The notes: a model not told the origin generated them from the sequence alone. A DNA stretch of 60,239 nucleotides from Seiridium cupressi (GCA_036674765.1 JARVKI010000157.1:1-60239), one strand, 5' to 3'. Numbered from the stretch's first letter, positions 30,625-41,963 are shown. Program-made: numbers and translations.

Positions 30625-33600
30625 ATGGCAGACGAATCAGAGCCACGCGACCAGCTGGGGCCATGGGAGGCATCTAAGCAGAAGTTCCTTCGGGAACTGT
30701 CACCAGAAGACGAAAAACAGTTCAGACAGTGGCTCAATGACGGCAAGAGTACCAAACGGATTGAAGATGAGGTTCGTGCGCTCGCGGAGAAGAACGCAAA
30801 TTTTGCAAAGATAAAGCCATTCATTAACGGCTTGAACATACTCGACGGCCTTATCTCATCTCTTGCCGGCCTCGAAGCGCATGGAATCGTGACTTTGTTA
30901 TGGGGCAGCATCAAAATATTCATGACACTAGCGACAAAAGCTATCAAAATCTTGGAGTCGATATCTGAGTTGCTCGATGATGTGGGGCAACAACTTGATC
31001 TGTTCCACCAGTACGAGTCACTCTTCAGTAAACATGGGAGTTCAAGGTTCAACCCTAGCTTACAGCGTGTCTATTCCACTTATCTATACTTCTTTTCAAC
31101 CGCGAGAAACTTTTACCAGTCCTCTGGGTTCCGCAAGGTCAAAGAGTCGGTGGGTCTTACTCGAGAAAAACATTCATCTCATGTCAGGTTCGCCTTGGAG
31201 GAGGTGAAGCGGGCTTGCCTTCAAGCCAAGGACGAAGTGGAACTAGCCGACCGGCAAAGCCGCGCGATATCTGACGCGCAGATTGCCGACAGCGTCAAAC
31301 AGGTGGATGAAGAGATGCACAATATGAGACTTGAAGTTGGAAAAGTCGGTCGAAATATAGGAGACATGAGAGAAGAAATTGGAGAGAAGCTCGCGAAAGT
31401 CGACTACGCAGAGTTTAGGGGTTGGGTCCGCGTCGAGAAGCTTGACATGGAAGATTCGCTGCGAACAAATCTGGACAAAAAAAAGGGCCTCTCCCCATAC
31501 TGGAGGTTGGATCTTTTCTAACGAGAAAATCCAGCGTTGGGCATCGTATGCTGAAAACTCTGCACAAATATTATGGCTTAAAGCCGATGCAGGGTTCGGA
31601 AAATCTGTCCTCTCATCGTATATCATAGCAGAGATGCGGCGGCTATATCCAACAGGCGTTGCGTATTTCTTTTGTCAGCACGACAAGGACAACCAGCGAT
31701 CGGTCAACAACATCCTTCGGACTTGGATCTGGCAGTTGATTTCGAAGCAGACTATTGGTGAAAAGATTGTGGACAGCCATCTCGCAATTTTGCCCTCCAC
31801 AGTAGTGGATTTCGAGAACCGAGCTGTGAGTAGTCCCTTGGCCCTCGATTTCTTTTCCATCAAAGTTGAGAGCTATGGTAATGGGCTAATCTTCTAAAGG
31901 AACCCACGATATTTGCCATGCAACGCCTTATGGAACAACTATTCCGACAGAACAAGCCAACGAGATTGGTTCTTGATGGACTTGACGAGTGCGAAGTTCC
32001 GACGGATAAAGAAAAGCGAGATTAGGATATTCTGTTCGACCTGCTCAGCAAAATGCCATCCAATTGGAAGGTCCTCATTTCAAGTCGACCGCACAACTGG
32101 TACAATGACAAGCTCAAATCATCCCTTGCCAAAGTCATGGAAGAGAAGACCATTACGACCAATGACAACCACGATGACTTGCGCGAGTTCGCGACCATCC
32201 AAGTCAACGCGTACGCGCAGCAGAAGTCGTGGACACCAGAGTTGGTCAGGGATACGTTAAGGTTGATATTCGACAAGGCTCAGGGTAACATGATGTGGGT
32301 ATATCTTCTTTGTGAGACATTTCGCTACGCTGAAGAGGAAGAAATCCAGTCCATTCTCGACGAACCTCCAGATGGCCTCGAAGAGTTATACGGGCGCGCT
32401 CTCAAGGGCCTTTCGCGAGACAACAAGCGTCTTGCGGACAAGGTTCGACGAGCCCTGAAGTGGATATTATGCGCCTATCGGCCATTGCACATGGATGAGT
32501 TGAAGTCCATCCTTGGTATATCACCTGAAGGCGTCATCAAGTACATCGGCCCACTGGTCAAGATTGGGGGCAACCGACAAGACATTCGTCTAGTGCATGC
32601 TTCAGCGAGAGACTATCTTCTCTCTCCCGAAACAGATATCTTTGAGAATGCCTCGGATCCAGTGCCAACACAGCTGGCAGGGCTCCATACAATGATCCTC
32701 AAGAAATGTTTAGAGTTCTTGGCGGCAGATACACGCGATTATGTTCACGTCGGTCCGAATCAGGACGCCTCGGAAGAACGATTTCGACAACATCTAAACA
32801 GTGCACCGTTACTGGAGTACGCGTGCAACGGCTGGGTTTACCACTTTGTCAGAGCATACAAATCTGCCGATGTGTTCGAGCCAATCAAACCTCAACCTCT
32901 AGGGTTCTTGAGCTCTGAAGAAGTTGTGGTTAAGTGGCTGCAAGTCTTCCATTTTCTTTGGAACGTGCATGCACCGTTCGACGCAGCTAGAGAGCATATC
33001 GCAGCACTGATACATCACCCGAGCGGTATGCACGGCTGGACAAGCTTTCTCGCTGAGACTTGTTCAAGCTTCGTCGAGCACCTTGGATGGGAGGATGGGC
33101 AGCGGTACACGCGCTGGGATAGATTCATGCATAAGCGTCATCAATATTCTTGGGACCACCCGTTCAGCATGTATCAATCCCCAAGAGTGATGCCGGCTCT
33201 CTCAGTTGCCTCGTTCTTCGATTATGATGGATTGGTAAGGAGGATGATTGCTGATGGATCCGACGTCAACAGCAAAGGCCCGCTTGGACGAAGGGCGCTG
33301 CACTGGGCCGCCACTGGCGGGTCATGCAAGAGTATGCGCGTACTGATCGAAGCCGGCGCCGACAAAGAGGCGCGATACGGAAAGCACGACGAGACTCCAA
33401 TACTCCGCGGCATCCGGGTCCCGAAGGCTGTAGCCGTCCGACCTGGTCATTGGCCAGCAGCCAAGCTACTGTTTGATGCGGGAGTGGCCCTGCAGAACGA
33501 GCCACTTTCCAACGGCTTCCTTGTTTCTACGGCCTTGATTGCGCTCCTGGAGGAGGGTCCAGACTGTCCCGGTGCTGCTGATTTTGCCCGAGATCTCTGC

Positions 33601-34530
33601 TCTCGGGATCCCGCCCGACGAGGATTTTACATGCGCACTGGCTCTATACTCCAGCTTGCTGCTTGGCACAACAGGAGGCTTATGCTGAAGGAACTGCTTC
33701 GTTTCCCTGATATGCGCCAACTTCTCAACAGACAAGGGTCATCGACGCGTCAATTGGCAGTGCCACACAACGCATCTATGCAGGGCAATCGAGAGATCCT
33801 CGAGATCCTACTACAGGCCGGGGCGGATCAGAATTTGCGCTGTCATCTCAATGGATACAGTCCGCTTCATTTTGCGGTCTTAGCTGGGACTCACGCAGTT
33901 GATGCCTTGCTAGAGCACGACCCATCAGCTGGTGTCTTCCAAACAGATGAAATATCAGGCTTTGGTGGTCGCCCTCCTTCCTATGAAGCTAAACAAATGC
34001 CTCTGCATCTGGCAGCTCGGTACAATTGCTTGGTGAACTTCGGGAAATTTGTTGAGAAGGGGTTCAATATTGACGAGGTCGACGGAAATGGAGACACGAT
34101 GTTGGCAATAGCCTTGGAAAACAGCCATTTCCAAGTAGCGTTGCAACTACTCGACCTTGGTGTAGACCCTGCAAGGACTCCGCGTAAGTTGCGAGTTTAT
34201 CTGCCGCTCGGCGAGAAAGATGAGCGCCTCTTGAAGATTCGTGCCGCGCATTGGCAACCCTCGGAAGCCTATGCATATCTCTTTTACTTCCGACAGCTGT
34301 CCAAGAGAAGCATACCTATTCCTGTCATGGATCTTATCCTGAAATTCGCAGGCCACACAGACTTGCTTGAAATCTCACGCAAGGGCCGCATGAGCGTTGA
34401 CGAGCACATAACCAGCCGGCTTCCAAGACCCTACATCATGAGCCCACCCATCATGGGCAATGCTGCATCGCCAGTGAAATCCATCGAGATGTCAGTTCAT
34501 AGCCGTGACCAGGCCTACGCGAATCCCTGA
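30625..34530 (+). pseudogene. NACHT-type STAND receptor 2 with ankyrin repeats; one frameshift and one nonsense codon
   Basis: The ATG at 30625 opens a helical N-terminal domain (FIINGL/SSLAGLEAHGIVTLLWGSI type) followed by a coiled-coil linker. This type is unlike receptor 1 and resembles Goodbye/DUF7708-style STAND N-termini. A run of eight A at 31477-31484 throws the frame; with seven the NACHT domain follows directly, with P-loop ADAGFGKSV and Walker B RLVLDGLDECE. An intron (31826-31899, GTGAGT...AAAG) splits the domain. A TAG at 32023-32025 interrupts 'KEKRD-DILFDLL'; the same frame then runs 825 codons through a winged-helix region (RLVHASARDYLL), a long helical part and at least four ankyrin repeats (ALHWAATGG, PLHFAVLAG, PLHLAARYN), to TGA at 34530. 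Predicted role: allorecognition or cell-death receptor; probably not produced whole. Confidence 0.8.
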
Positions 34531-34560
34531 ATCGATTATTCCCTGTCCAAACTCGTCACC

Positions 34561-35066
34561 ATGGACCGCAATCAACAGATGGTTCACTGGCAGCCAGAGC
34601 ACAAGTGGGGACGGAATCAGCATCATTGGCAGGATCACAAAACAGTGGTCAACATTAAAAGTATGTGTTGTCTCCTTTCCATTCATTTATTGGCCACCTT
34701 TTCCGTGCTTGAGCAGAGACTGATGCTAGGCCTACAGCGGCGCCAGCTCGCATCAAGAAGCTAAAGAGCGGCGAGCGCGTCGCGTTGTTCCCCTATGCTG
34801 CCTGTCCGGCCTTCGAAAACGTCGTGGATAGGGCAGTGATCAAGGTGCGACAGGTTATGCTCAGAACTTATTTCACACGAACCGAGGTGGAGCAAATTTG
34901 GGGCAAGCACGAGGACGGAACTCGTTCAGGTCGGACATGTGCACGCTGGAAGTGTCCAAGATGTTCAGCTGAGGAGTTCCTGAGGAACCGAGTGACACCG
35001 GATGTGGGTGACGGGGATTTGGATTTAAAGGAGATAGTAGAGTTTGTAAACTTTTTTAGTATTTAG
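34561..35066 (+). CDS. Small two-exon protein of unknown function with a Cys cluster
   Basis: Exons are 34561-34660 and 34738-35066, separated by a 77-bp intron (GTATGT...CTACAG), giving 142 residues from the ATG at 34561, 31 bases after the NACHT gene stop. The first exon is His/Trp/Gln-rich. The second has a basic stretch (ARIKKLKSGERV) and a C-x4-C-x2-C cluster (TCARWKCPRC) that could bind zinc with a further Cys or His. No signal peptide or membrane span. The tight spacing suggests it belongs to the NACHT locus. Family not recognised; the splice model rests on consensus sites and phase only. Confidence 0.5.
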
Positions 35067-35605
35067 ATATTAATAAAAGAGTTATCTACTTTGTAATATT
35101 TAGTCTCAATAAACCTGGAAAATTAGAGTGGAATTATATTTTATAACATAGCTAGATCCTGTAGGAGTTTCCAATCTAAATCTACTTGCCACTTTTTGCA
35201 CTTTCACCCCTGAAACCGCTAAATTATATTGGGATCCCCCTTACGTCATACAACCTCACTAATTATACTACTACCAAGTAAACTCTCGAGGCTGAGTTGC
35301 AAGAGGATTCGCTTAATTGAAAGCAACGCTATCAAATCACTAGCCAAGGTGACTGGAGGCTGGGGATGCTATTTATAGCGTCGGCACTTCTGTCCGAGGC
35401 TGAGTATCGATAAATCAAAATCCTAGGACCTGGGGTAGACGGGCAGAATCAGAATGAGAGCCAAGTAAGTCATTACAGAGTCTACATAAAAGTTTCAGTA
35501 GTTTACCATATATATGAATAGTGGGCCAGTCCTCTATCAATGGCCATTTTTCTTTCAATCACATTACACACTAGTCGTCTTGCTTTAACACGACCAAACT
35601 TCAAA
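35067..35605. other. Intergenic stretch with the promoter of the KP4-like gene
   Basis: A+T-rich sequence after 35040 probably contains the 3' end of the small gene before it. An ATATATAT element at 35508-35515 lies about 95 bases before the KP4-like start and is a good TATA candidate. Confidence 0.45.
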
Positions 35606-36332
35606 ATGCGTTCAATTATTACAATCGTTTTGGGCTCCCTCTCCCTTGCATCGGGATTGGGTATCAACTGTAAGGGCTCGTCTCTGTGCAAATCAGCCGG
35701 CGCAAATCTTGAGCAAATCGCCAGTTACGTTAACGATGAGGTCACCACTGATCCTGGGCGAACGGTACCAGCTGGTGGAGGCAATATTTGCGTCGCAAAT
35801 CTGTGCGCATTTACACAGAACACTGATAAGGAGATAACCATTGAAGAAGTTCAAAAATATGTCAAAGGCCTGCAGTAAGTTTCGACGAAGATGAGTTTCG
35901 TTGACTTCGACTGAATCTCCAAAGGGACAACAAATGCACGATTTGCGGATCCATCCCCTTGGACGGCGGCGATGACGTGAAGAAGGGTCAATTGACAGTC
36001 AACTATGTAAGACCTCTCAACCGGTATTTGGGTTCTGATGCGCTGACAATCTTAACCCTTAGGTGGCTAACCCGCCATTTTATGGGAAGCCTGGAAAATG
36101 CAATAACAACCCTCAGCCTAGCTGTCCTGGCACAAATTGCTACTCCCTATTCTCCAAAGCCGGGGCCTGCTACACGGCTTGCTGCCAGGGTCCAACCCCA
36201 ATTACCAATCCGCTTAGTTGCGCCAGCGTGCCAGTAAGTCGCCTGTCCCCATATCATGCTTGATATTCTGAGATGCTAATTCCTCGACAGGAACAATGTA
36301 GTTGTGCGCACCAATGTGGTTGCTGTGTCTAG
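35606..36332 (+). CDS. KP4-like secreted protein with Cys-rich C-terminal extension
   Basis: Four exons: 35606-35874, 35925-36006, 36063-36233 and 36291-36332. The introns of 50, 56 and 57 bp all have GTAAGT/GTAAGA donors and AAG or AG acceptors, and phases agree. The product is 187 residues. The start is the ATG at 35606, which opens a signal peptide (residues about 1-18); the frame upstream is leader. The first two exons plus the start of the third encode a KP4 domain, a fold first known from a fungal viral killer protein that blocks calcium uptake in competing cells; cellular fungal homologues exist. Third and fourth exons add a tail with about a dozen more cysteines, beyond the usual single domain. 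The frame is intact. Target and activity are unknown. Confidence 0.85.
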
Positions 36333-36718
36333 TTTGGCTAGCGAGGTCGAATTCAGTCATTGTCCACATTTTACGTTTGTGGGTTGGTGGTCTAGAAAAT
36401 GAATAGGGATCCAGTGCACCCGTCTAGATAGTACAGTACTGTCCACGAGGTTGGATTTGTTGCAGAGGCTTATTTGGCATAATAAAAGTTTTGTCGTTTA
36501 ATTTTACCACCTGCTTACCCAGGTCATTCTTAACTGTGCGCCCTGGACAATCTCCGTTGCAACGTTGTCGAGAGGCATTCTACAGTATCTGGCATCGCGA
36601 CCTTTGCATGATATGAGCTTGGACCACGTCTGTAGTGTAACGCTTACTGACGTCACCGTAACTTTCTGATGTGACACTTCGCGGTTTGCTACCTACCACA
36701 ATTCGAACTGCTGTCGAT
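36333..36718. other. Short intergenic stretch
   Basis: It separates two genes on the same strand. No motif stands out beyond an AATAAAAG string at about 36480 that may be the polyadenylation signal of the KP4-like gene. Confidence 0.4.
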
Positions 36719-37273
36719 ATGCCTCCTACACAAGATCTGGCCACGGCGGCAGACATCCCACACCCTCGAACAGCTCATTCCGCCCCGCCAACCCCAGACA
36801 CAAACGCTCATGCAGATGCAGCCTCTAAATCAGCCTTGACAAAAGCAAAACACAACCTCGCCTACCTCTTCAACCCAAAAGACGCAACCCATGCCCCAGC
36901 CAAAGTACGCACTCGAGCCCTCCTTCGCTCGCTCCGCTACATCGGGACATTTGTGTTCTGGCGCATAGTGCGCTATGGCAAGTATGCCCTTGTGGGCTCT
37001 GTCGTCGCTGCACTCTCAGCCACGGCCTTTGGGAGTGTTGTGACGGGCGTGGGATGGATTGTCGCGCCTCCGACCATTGCTGGAACCATTGGCATCGGCA
37101 CGCTCTGGGCAATCGGGAAATGGGGTTTCTCGAAGACCAAGGCCGGGAAGAAGATGGAGGCCAGGATTGCGGGTAGGCAGCAGAATGAGAAGGTTGAGAC
37201 GACAGTCACTTCGACAACAAGGGAGGATGGGCAGTGGAGGGATGTCCAGGGGCCTCGGGCGATACCTTGGTGA
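36719..37273 (+). CDS. Small membrane protein of unknown function
   Basis: The 184-residue intronless frame starts at the ATG at 36719; the frame is open upstream only through a GTG. Residues 1-65 are polar, Pro/Ala/Thr-rich and probably disordered. Residues about 75-135 hold two or three hydrophobic, Gly/Ala-rich segments (ALVGSVVAALSATAFGSVV and a TIAGTIGIGTLWAIG stretch). The C-terminal 45 residues are charged. There is no signal peptide, so it is an internal-anchor membrane protein. I recognise no family. It follows the KP4-like gene on the same strand by 386 bases. Confidence 0.55.
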   Translation: MPPTQDLATAADIPHPRTAHSAPPTPDTNAHADAASKSALTKAKHNLAYLFNPKDATHAPAKVRTRALLRSLRYIGTFVFWRIVRYGKYALVGSVVAALSATAFGSVVTGVGWIVAPPTIAGTIGIGTLWAIGKWGFSKTKAGKKMEARIAGRQQNEKVETTVTSTTREDGQWRDVQGPRAIPW

Positions 37274-37696
37274 AAGGCGCACGACGTCGTGCCTGGCGAC
37301 AAGGTCCAGAGATACCGTATGTTGAAAATGTATGACATGATAAAGGACCATGAGCCAAGCCAACGTGCGACGGTTTAATGGTGGAGTTATGGTCAGGCTG
37401 GGAAGGAGAATCGCTCGGACAAGTGAGGATGTTGAAGAGAATGTTGAATATGCTACATAATCGTGGTGTAGTGGCACGGGGAGACGCTGAGGTATAGATG
37501 ATTGTAATCTGGTAATTGTAGGTCAGGTTCTACCTTGCACACTACAAACATAATAGCATGTGCATCTACGACGGCCGATCCCATGAATTCGATGATAGGT
37601 CCATGACCGGTATTGACCTTTCATTCTCACTCGAAAGTTTATGTGTTGCAATTCGCCATTTTCATTTTCTACAAACTCTATTCTAACCTTTATTGC
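37274..37696. other. Intergenic stretch between converging genes
   Basis: Only shadow frames of the membrane-protein gene extend here. It should contain both terminators; none stands out. Confidence 0.4.
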
Positions 37697-38255
37697 CTAC
37701 TTCCACGCGATTTGAGCGCCTCTCGATGACTGAAATATAGCAGGCGTCTCTCCAAATCGGGGATCATCCCCAATGAAGTTGAGTGGGAACCCAATATCAA
37801 ATGACGAGAGGTTCTCGATAGACCTGACGTCGTCGTCAGAAAGACATATGCTTGGAGCTCGGATGTTGTCGTGAAGATGCTCAACCTTTCGACCACCAAT
37901 AATGGGAAACACCCTCGGGGCCTTATGCATCACATATGCCAGGACAATCTGCTGTATGCTCGCATCCCCATGCTTGGCGGCTATCTTCTCCAACTCAGCG
38001 CTGATCCTGCGTGCTTCCTCGCTCTGCCGACTGCCGCGACCCGACGGCTCTGACGCCTGGCGGGTTTCGAGCTGCGTCTTTGTCCTCAGTTGGCCGCCAC
38101 CAAGGACATTCCAGGGGCATAACGCTATGCCAAACTGTCGCGCCATCGGGATTATGTCACGCTCGAAATCCCGACTCATAACGCTCCAGCGTCCCTGGTA
38201 CACAGAGAACTGGGTTTTGCCGTGATCTTTAGCGTATGTGTTGGCGGCGAGAATC
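37697..38255 (-). pseudogene. Aldo-keto reductase, C-terminal half only
   Basis: Read from about 38255 down, the frame gives NTYAKDHGKTQFSVYQGRW, DFERDIIPMARQFGIALCPW and IPIIGGRKVEHL-type blocks. These are the C-terminal barrel half and cofactor loop of NADPH-dependent aldo-keto reductases of the aryl-alcohol/norsolorinic-acid reductase group. It ends normally at 37697. The N-terminal half with the catalytic Asp-Tyr-Lys residues is missing, and upstream DNA belongs to an ankyrin gene in another frame. It therefore cannot make an active reductase. Confidence 0.8.
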
Positions 38256-39340
38256 CGCCGTTATCCCAATGATCAGCATCTGCTCCTTTCTCTAACAGAA
38301 GAGACACAATTGATTCGTGTCCTCGTAAGGCCGCGACTGTCAGCGGTGTCATCTCTTGGTCGTCTTCAGAGTGCAGATCAGCCGCCTTATCCAAGAGAAG
38401 GGTTACAATTTCTGCATGCCCCTTTTCAGCTCCATACGATAGAGGTGTTCTTCCTTCCTCGTCCCTGGATTTCACCTCAACATTCATCTCGAGCAGAAGC
38501 TCGACCACTCCAACATACCCTTTCTCGGCAGCGAGTATAAGAGGCGTCTTTCCAGTATTATCTTTGTGTTCTGGGTCGGCACCCGGTTCTAAAAGCTGCT
38601 TGGCCACCGATGAGTATCGTCTTTCTAAAGCCCATTTGAGGCGTTCTTCATTCGATCCACTGACGAGATCCGCATAAGCGGAAAACAGCGCCTCTTTTTT
38701 CAAGCCATGATCAGCGGCGTCCGTCGAGGCCGCATCTGCTTCTCGATTCAACAGGATCTGAACAATCTCGTCGTGGCCTTGTTCGATCGATTGCCCATGC
38801 CAATGGTTTCCGACCGGTGCAGTCTGCTAGGCTTGGCGTGGCGCTATTCTGAAGTAGTAACTCCACGATATCACGGTGTTCGTTGGCGGCTGCTAGCGAC
38901 AATGCGGTCCGGTCCCCATGCCCTTCTTTAGCATCAACATCGACCCCCGCGCTCAGTAAAAGCCTCACCAAGGAAAATCGGCCGTCTCTAGTCGCAACGA
39001 TCAAGGGCGTCTCGGAATTCGTGTCGCCGGTATCGACACGAGCGCCCGATTGAATCAGATGCCTTGCCACGACTTCGTGACCATTTTCAATCGTCGCGAA
39101 TAGGGGTGTCCTGCCATGGTTAGGCTCGGAGAAGTTGACGCCAGCGCCGTGGCTGATGAGAAGCTTCACAGCGTCCTCGTAACCTCTCTCGGCGGCCCAG
39201 AATAACGCAGTTCGTTCGTACTTGTCATCGGGATAGCTTACATCTGCCCCCTTCTCGAGCTCCTCCTGTAGTTTCGCAACATCTCCAGGAGCCGCGGCAA
39301 CCAGATGACTTGCTTCCCAGGGACAAAGGTCAGCAGCCAT
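38256..39340 (-). pseudogene. Ankyrin-repeat protein, frameshifted and truncated by a junction
   Basis: The ATG at 39340 opens about nine ankyrin repeats (RTALFWAAERGYEDAVKLLI, TPLFATIENGHEVVARHL, TALSLAAANEHRDIVELL, TPLILAAEKGYVGVVELL and others). Near 38783-38791 a TCGA TCGA tandem duplication shifts the frame; without four of these bases, PLAWAI would lead directly into EQGHDEIVQILL. After the shift the repeats continue to GADADHWDNGG, where homology stops at about 38260 and aldo-keto reductase sequence starts in another frame. Ankyrin arrays like this usually form the C-terminus of fungal NLR-like receptors or stand-alone binding proteins. Not functional as it stands. Confidence 0.75.
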
Positions 39341-40207
39341 GTCTCCCCTGATGCACGTGTTGCTCAGCCTTAGATGATGTGTACGATCTCTTCATTGAGT
39401 GAAAGTCCTGAGAATTAGAGTGAGCAGAACTGGGCACAATTCGACTTAATTCCGAATGTCGGCAACCTATTCCAACAGATGGTAAACACAAACGACCAAA
39501 TGGCTTGAATATATTTTCTACAAAATTATGGTTGCTAGCCGTTCAGCTTTACCTAGTGCAGGGTGCCTGAAAAGTGTGGGCCGGTTAAACGATGTCGGAT
39601 CAAGTGCCTACGCTAGTGCACCAGTGCACGGGCAGAAATGCCTCTTTTCGCGTATGATCTGTGTACATTAGCGATTTTGACTTTCATCCAAGAAAAGTAT
39701 CTCGAGGCACTAAGACTAGTCAGGTAATTGTTGTAGGCATCAACCTCGTATAACGAACTGCATGTCTTGGCTATGTCCATTAATTATCGCGCTTGCCAGA
39801 TGAGGATAATGGTGATATGGACTTGAAAATCTGTGCGTCTTGAATCAAGAGCATTCCCTGAGTTCGCGGCTTAGAGGCTGCTGGGCTTGAAAAATGACTT
39901 CTTCACCACCAGAATTGCTCATGCGTGAAAATTTCCGAATTTACCGATATTCATGCGTAAGCCCGGTTTTATTGAAGCGATATATTCAGAGGTTAGTGTA
40001 GTCTCCTTCTCAGGAGATGGTTCCGGACGTTGTTGCTACCCGAGACCCATATCATGTATTAGGTCCATTGTTTGAATTCAGACGTCAATCACTCGAAACT
40101 GCGCTATGTTTATGTCATAGAACAAGCTCTTCTGATGACTTCGATTAGATATATACACTAAAGTTTAACACTAGATATTGTGCGTTTGGCAAACGCATAT
40201 TACATTT
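39341..40207. other. Intergenic stretch
   Basis: No gene, RNA or repeat was detected. The first part is the upstream region of the ankyrin gene; a possible weak TATA lies near 39500 (ATATATTT). Confidence 0.4.
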
Positions 40208-41963
40208 TTAATATACTGGGAGCTTGAAAGCAGGGAACGAATAATCCCAAGTGCTGACACTCGCCGCATCATTGACACAATCAAACGTGCTGTTGTCATC
40301 GCCCTGCCATAAGGGGCGAGTTGGCCAGGCACATAGCCCTTGCACCTCCCCGGCGTATGGGCCATAATTAATGGTGGCGTTCAGAGCATTCGGTGCCTCA
40401 CCGTTTTCGACCCAGTTGATCACCGCATACACGATGCCCACTGGATACGGTCCCCATGGTTGAAGGGTGTTACGTTTGCAGTGATCTGCACCAGGGACGA
40501 GGTAAAGTCGGTACCATTCCGACATGGCCGAGAGGGAGTCCGCTTCCGACTCGTTGGGGTACATGATAGAGCGGACTGACTGCCAGTAACGCACCGTCGA
40601 GGCGGTTGGTATGCTAGGATCGGACTCGCCATGGTAATTTATCATCTTGCCGCCATGCGATTGAAACGCGGTGAGGTCTGGCAGACTGGTCTGCAAGCTG
40701 TCCGAGTATCTCTCAAAACCGGTTGTCATCCAATCAACGAGTGTATCGTAAGTAACGTTGTCGAGGTTCGGCAGGTTGTTGATATTCAGCAGTTCGACAA
40801 ACTTGGCCACGTATTCGCCGCCTTTGCGTGCGATTTCAAGCGACCACGAATCGGTGTCGGAGTCGTATCGAGTTGTGCCATCGCTGAAAGCGGAACCAAT
40901 TTGATAGGATACGTAAGCCCGATCTCCTGCGAGGTTGTGAAGACCGTCGTAGATACCCTGAGCGACAGCGACTCCCTCTGCGCTGACTGAGCCATCCTCA
41001 GCTGGCGAAGAGCCGTCCGTAGCAGCAGCACATGAAAAGGATTCGCCGACAATTGATGTTAGATTAAAGTTCAGCATGCAAAGATCAGATCGGGAGATGA
41101 CACCGTCGGTTCTCCCGTCGAGGGGATCGCAGGCAGCAATGGTGGCGTTAACAATCTTATCGAATTCGCACGCCGAGGGGTAGTAGCCCAGGGTCTTCTC
41201 CACGACGTTCGAGTATAGATGGCTGGTTTGTAGCTGCCCGTATCGGATAGCCGGAGCACCCAAAATGGCGCCGTCGTAAAGATCGCCATAGTGTTGGATC
41301 TGGCTTAAACCCTGTCGTCCACCATCTGAGCAACCCTCGAAGTAGGTGTAGATTTTGTCCTCCGTAGCATAGAAGCCCTGCAGAAGAGGTTTCGCAATGG
41401 TGGTCAGTTCGCCTAATGCCTGATATGCAAACATATACTATTGCAGTATGCGTCAGTATTTTTGAGTTTAGTCCGGATTTTGTACTTTTTACCGTAGTGT
41501 CCCAATTGATACTCCCGTTTCCATGCAATAATACGCTGCTGAAGGAGGTTCCTTCCAAAGCACCATAACCCCCATCGGTACCGCCAGTGGCAGCGCCATA
41601 CACAAGTGATCCGAGGAAATCAGTATTGAGTTGGTAGGCAAATCCGCCTGTAACAAGGAACCTGTTCAGAAAAACGTCGGGGCTCGGCAAGACGTAGTTG
41701 AGTTTGACGATGTCGCTCTTGCCAGTGTGCGTGTAGTCAAGCGTTACGTTACAGTAGTCGTACGTCTTGGTGGTTTCTTCGGCAGTGGCATTATAAACAA
41801 TGGATGTCGACACGGAAGAAGGTATTAAGTTGATGCCCAGCAGGGTTCCATTGACGGGCAGAGCGGCTTGCACTTTAGACACTGTGCACAAATCCTCGAT
41901 CGTGGCGGCGGTGGCTGCGGTTGCCGCTAGAGCCGTGAGAGCTACACGCAAGGAGCGGTACAT
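40208..41963 (-). CDS. Tannase/feruloyl esterase family enzyme, secreted
   Basis: Exons are 41963-41493 and 41437-40208, with a 55-bp intron (GTAAAA...AATAG), giving 566 residues. A signal peptide spans residues about 1-20. The family's CS-D-HC arrangement is visible: Cys-Ser in EGCSDGGRQG (about C193-S194), Asp in HGESDPSIP (about D430) and His-Cys in PGADHC (about H476-C477). In this family the two cysteines adjacent to the catalytic Ser and His form a disulfide. Relatives hydrolyse gallate esters of tannins or ferulate esters of plant cell walls. Length and architecture are normal and the frame is intact. A TATATATA element lies about 150 bp upstream. Confidence 0.92.

Noticed and set aside
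31477..31484. Programmed ribosomal frameshift at the A8 run
   Set aside because: No downstream stimulatory structure was evident and a second inactivating change (TAG 32023) follows; decay or sequence error is simpler.
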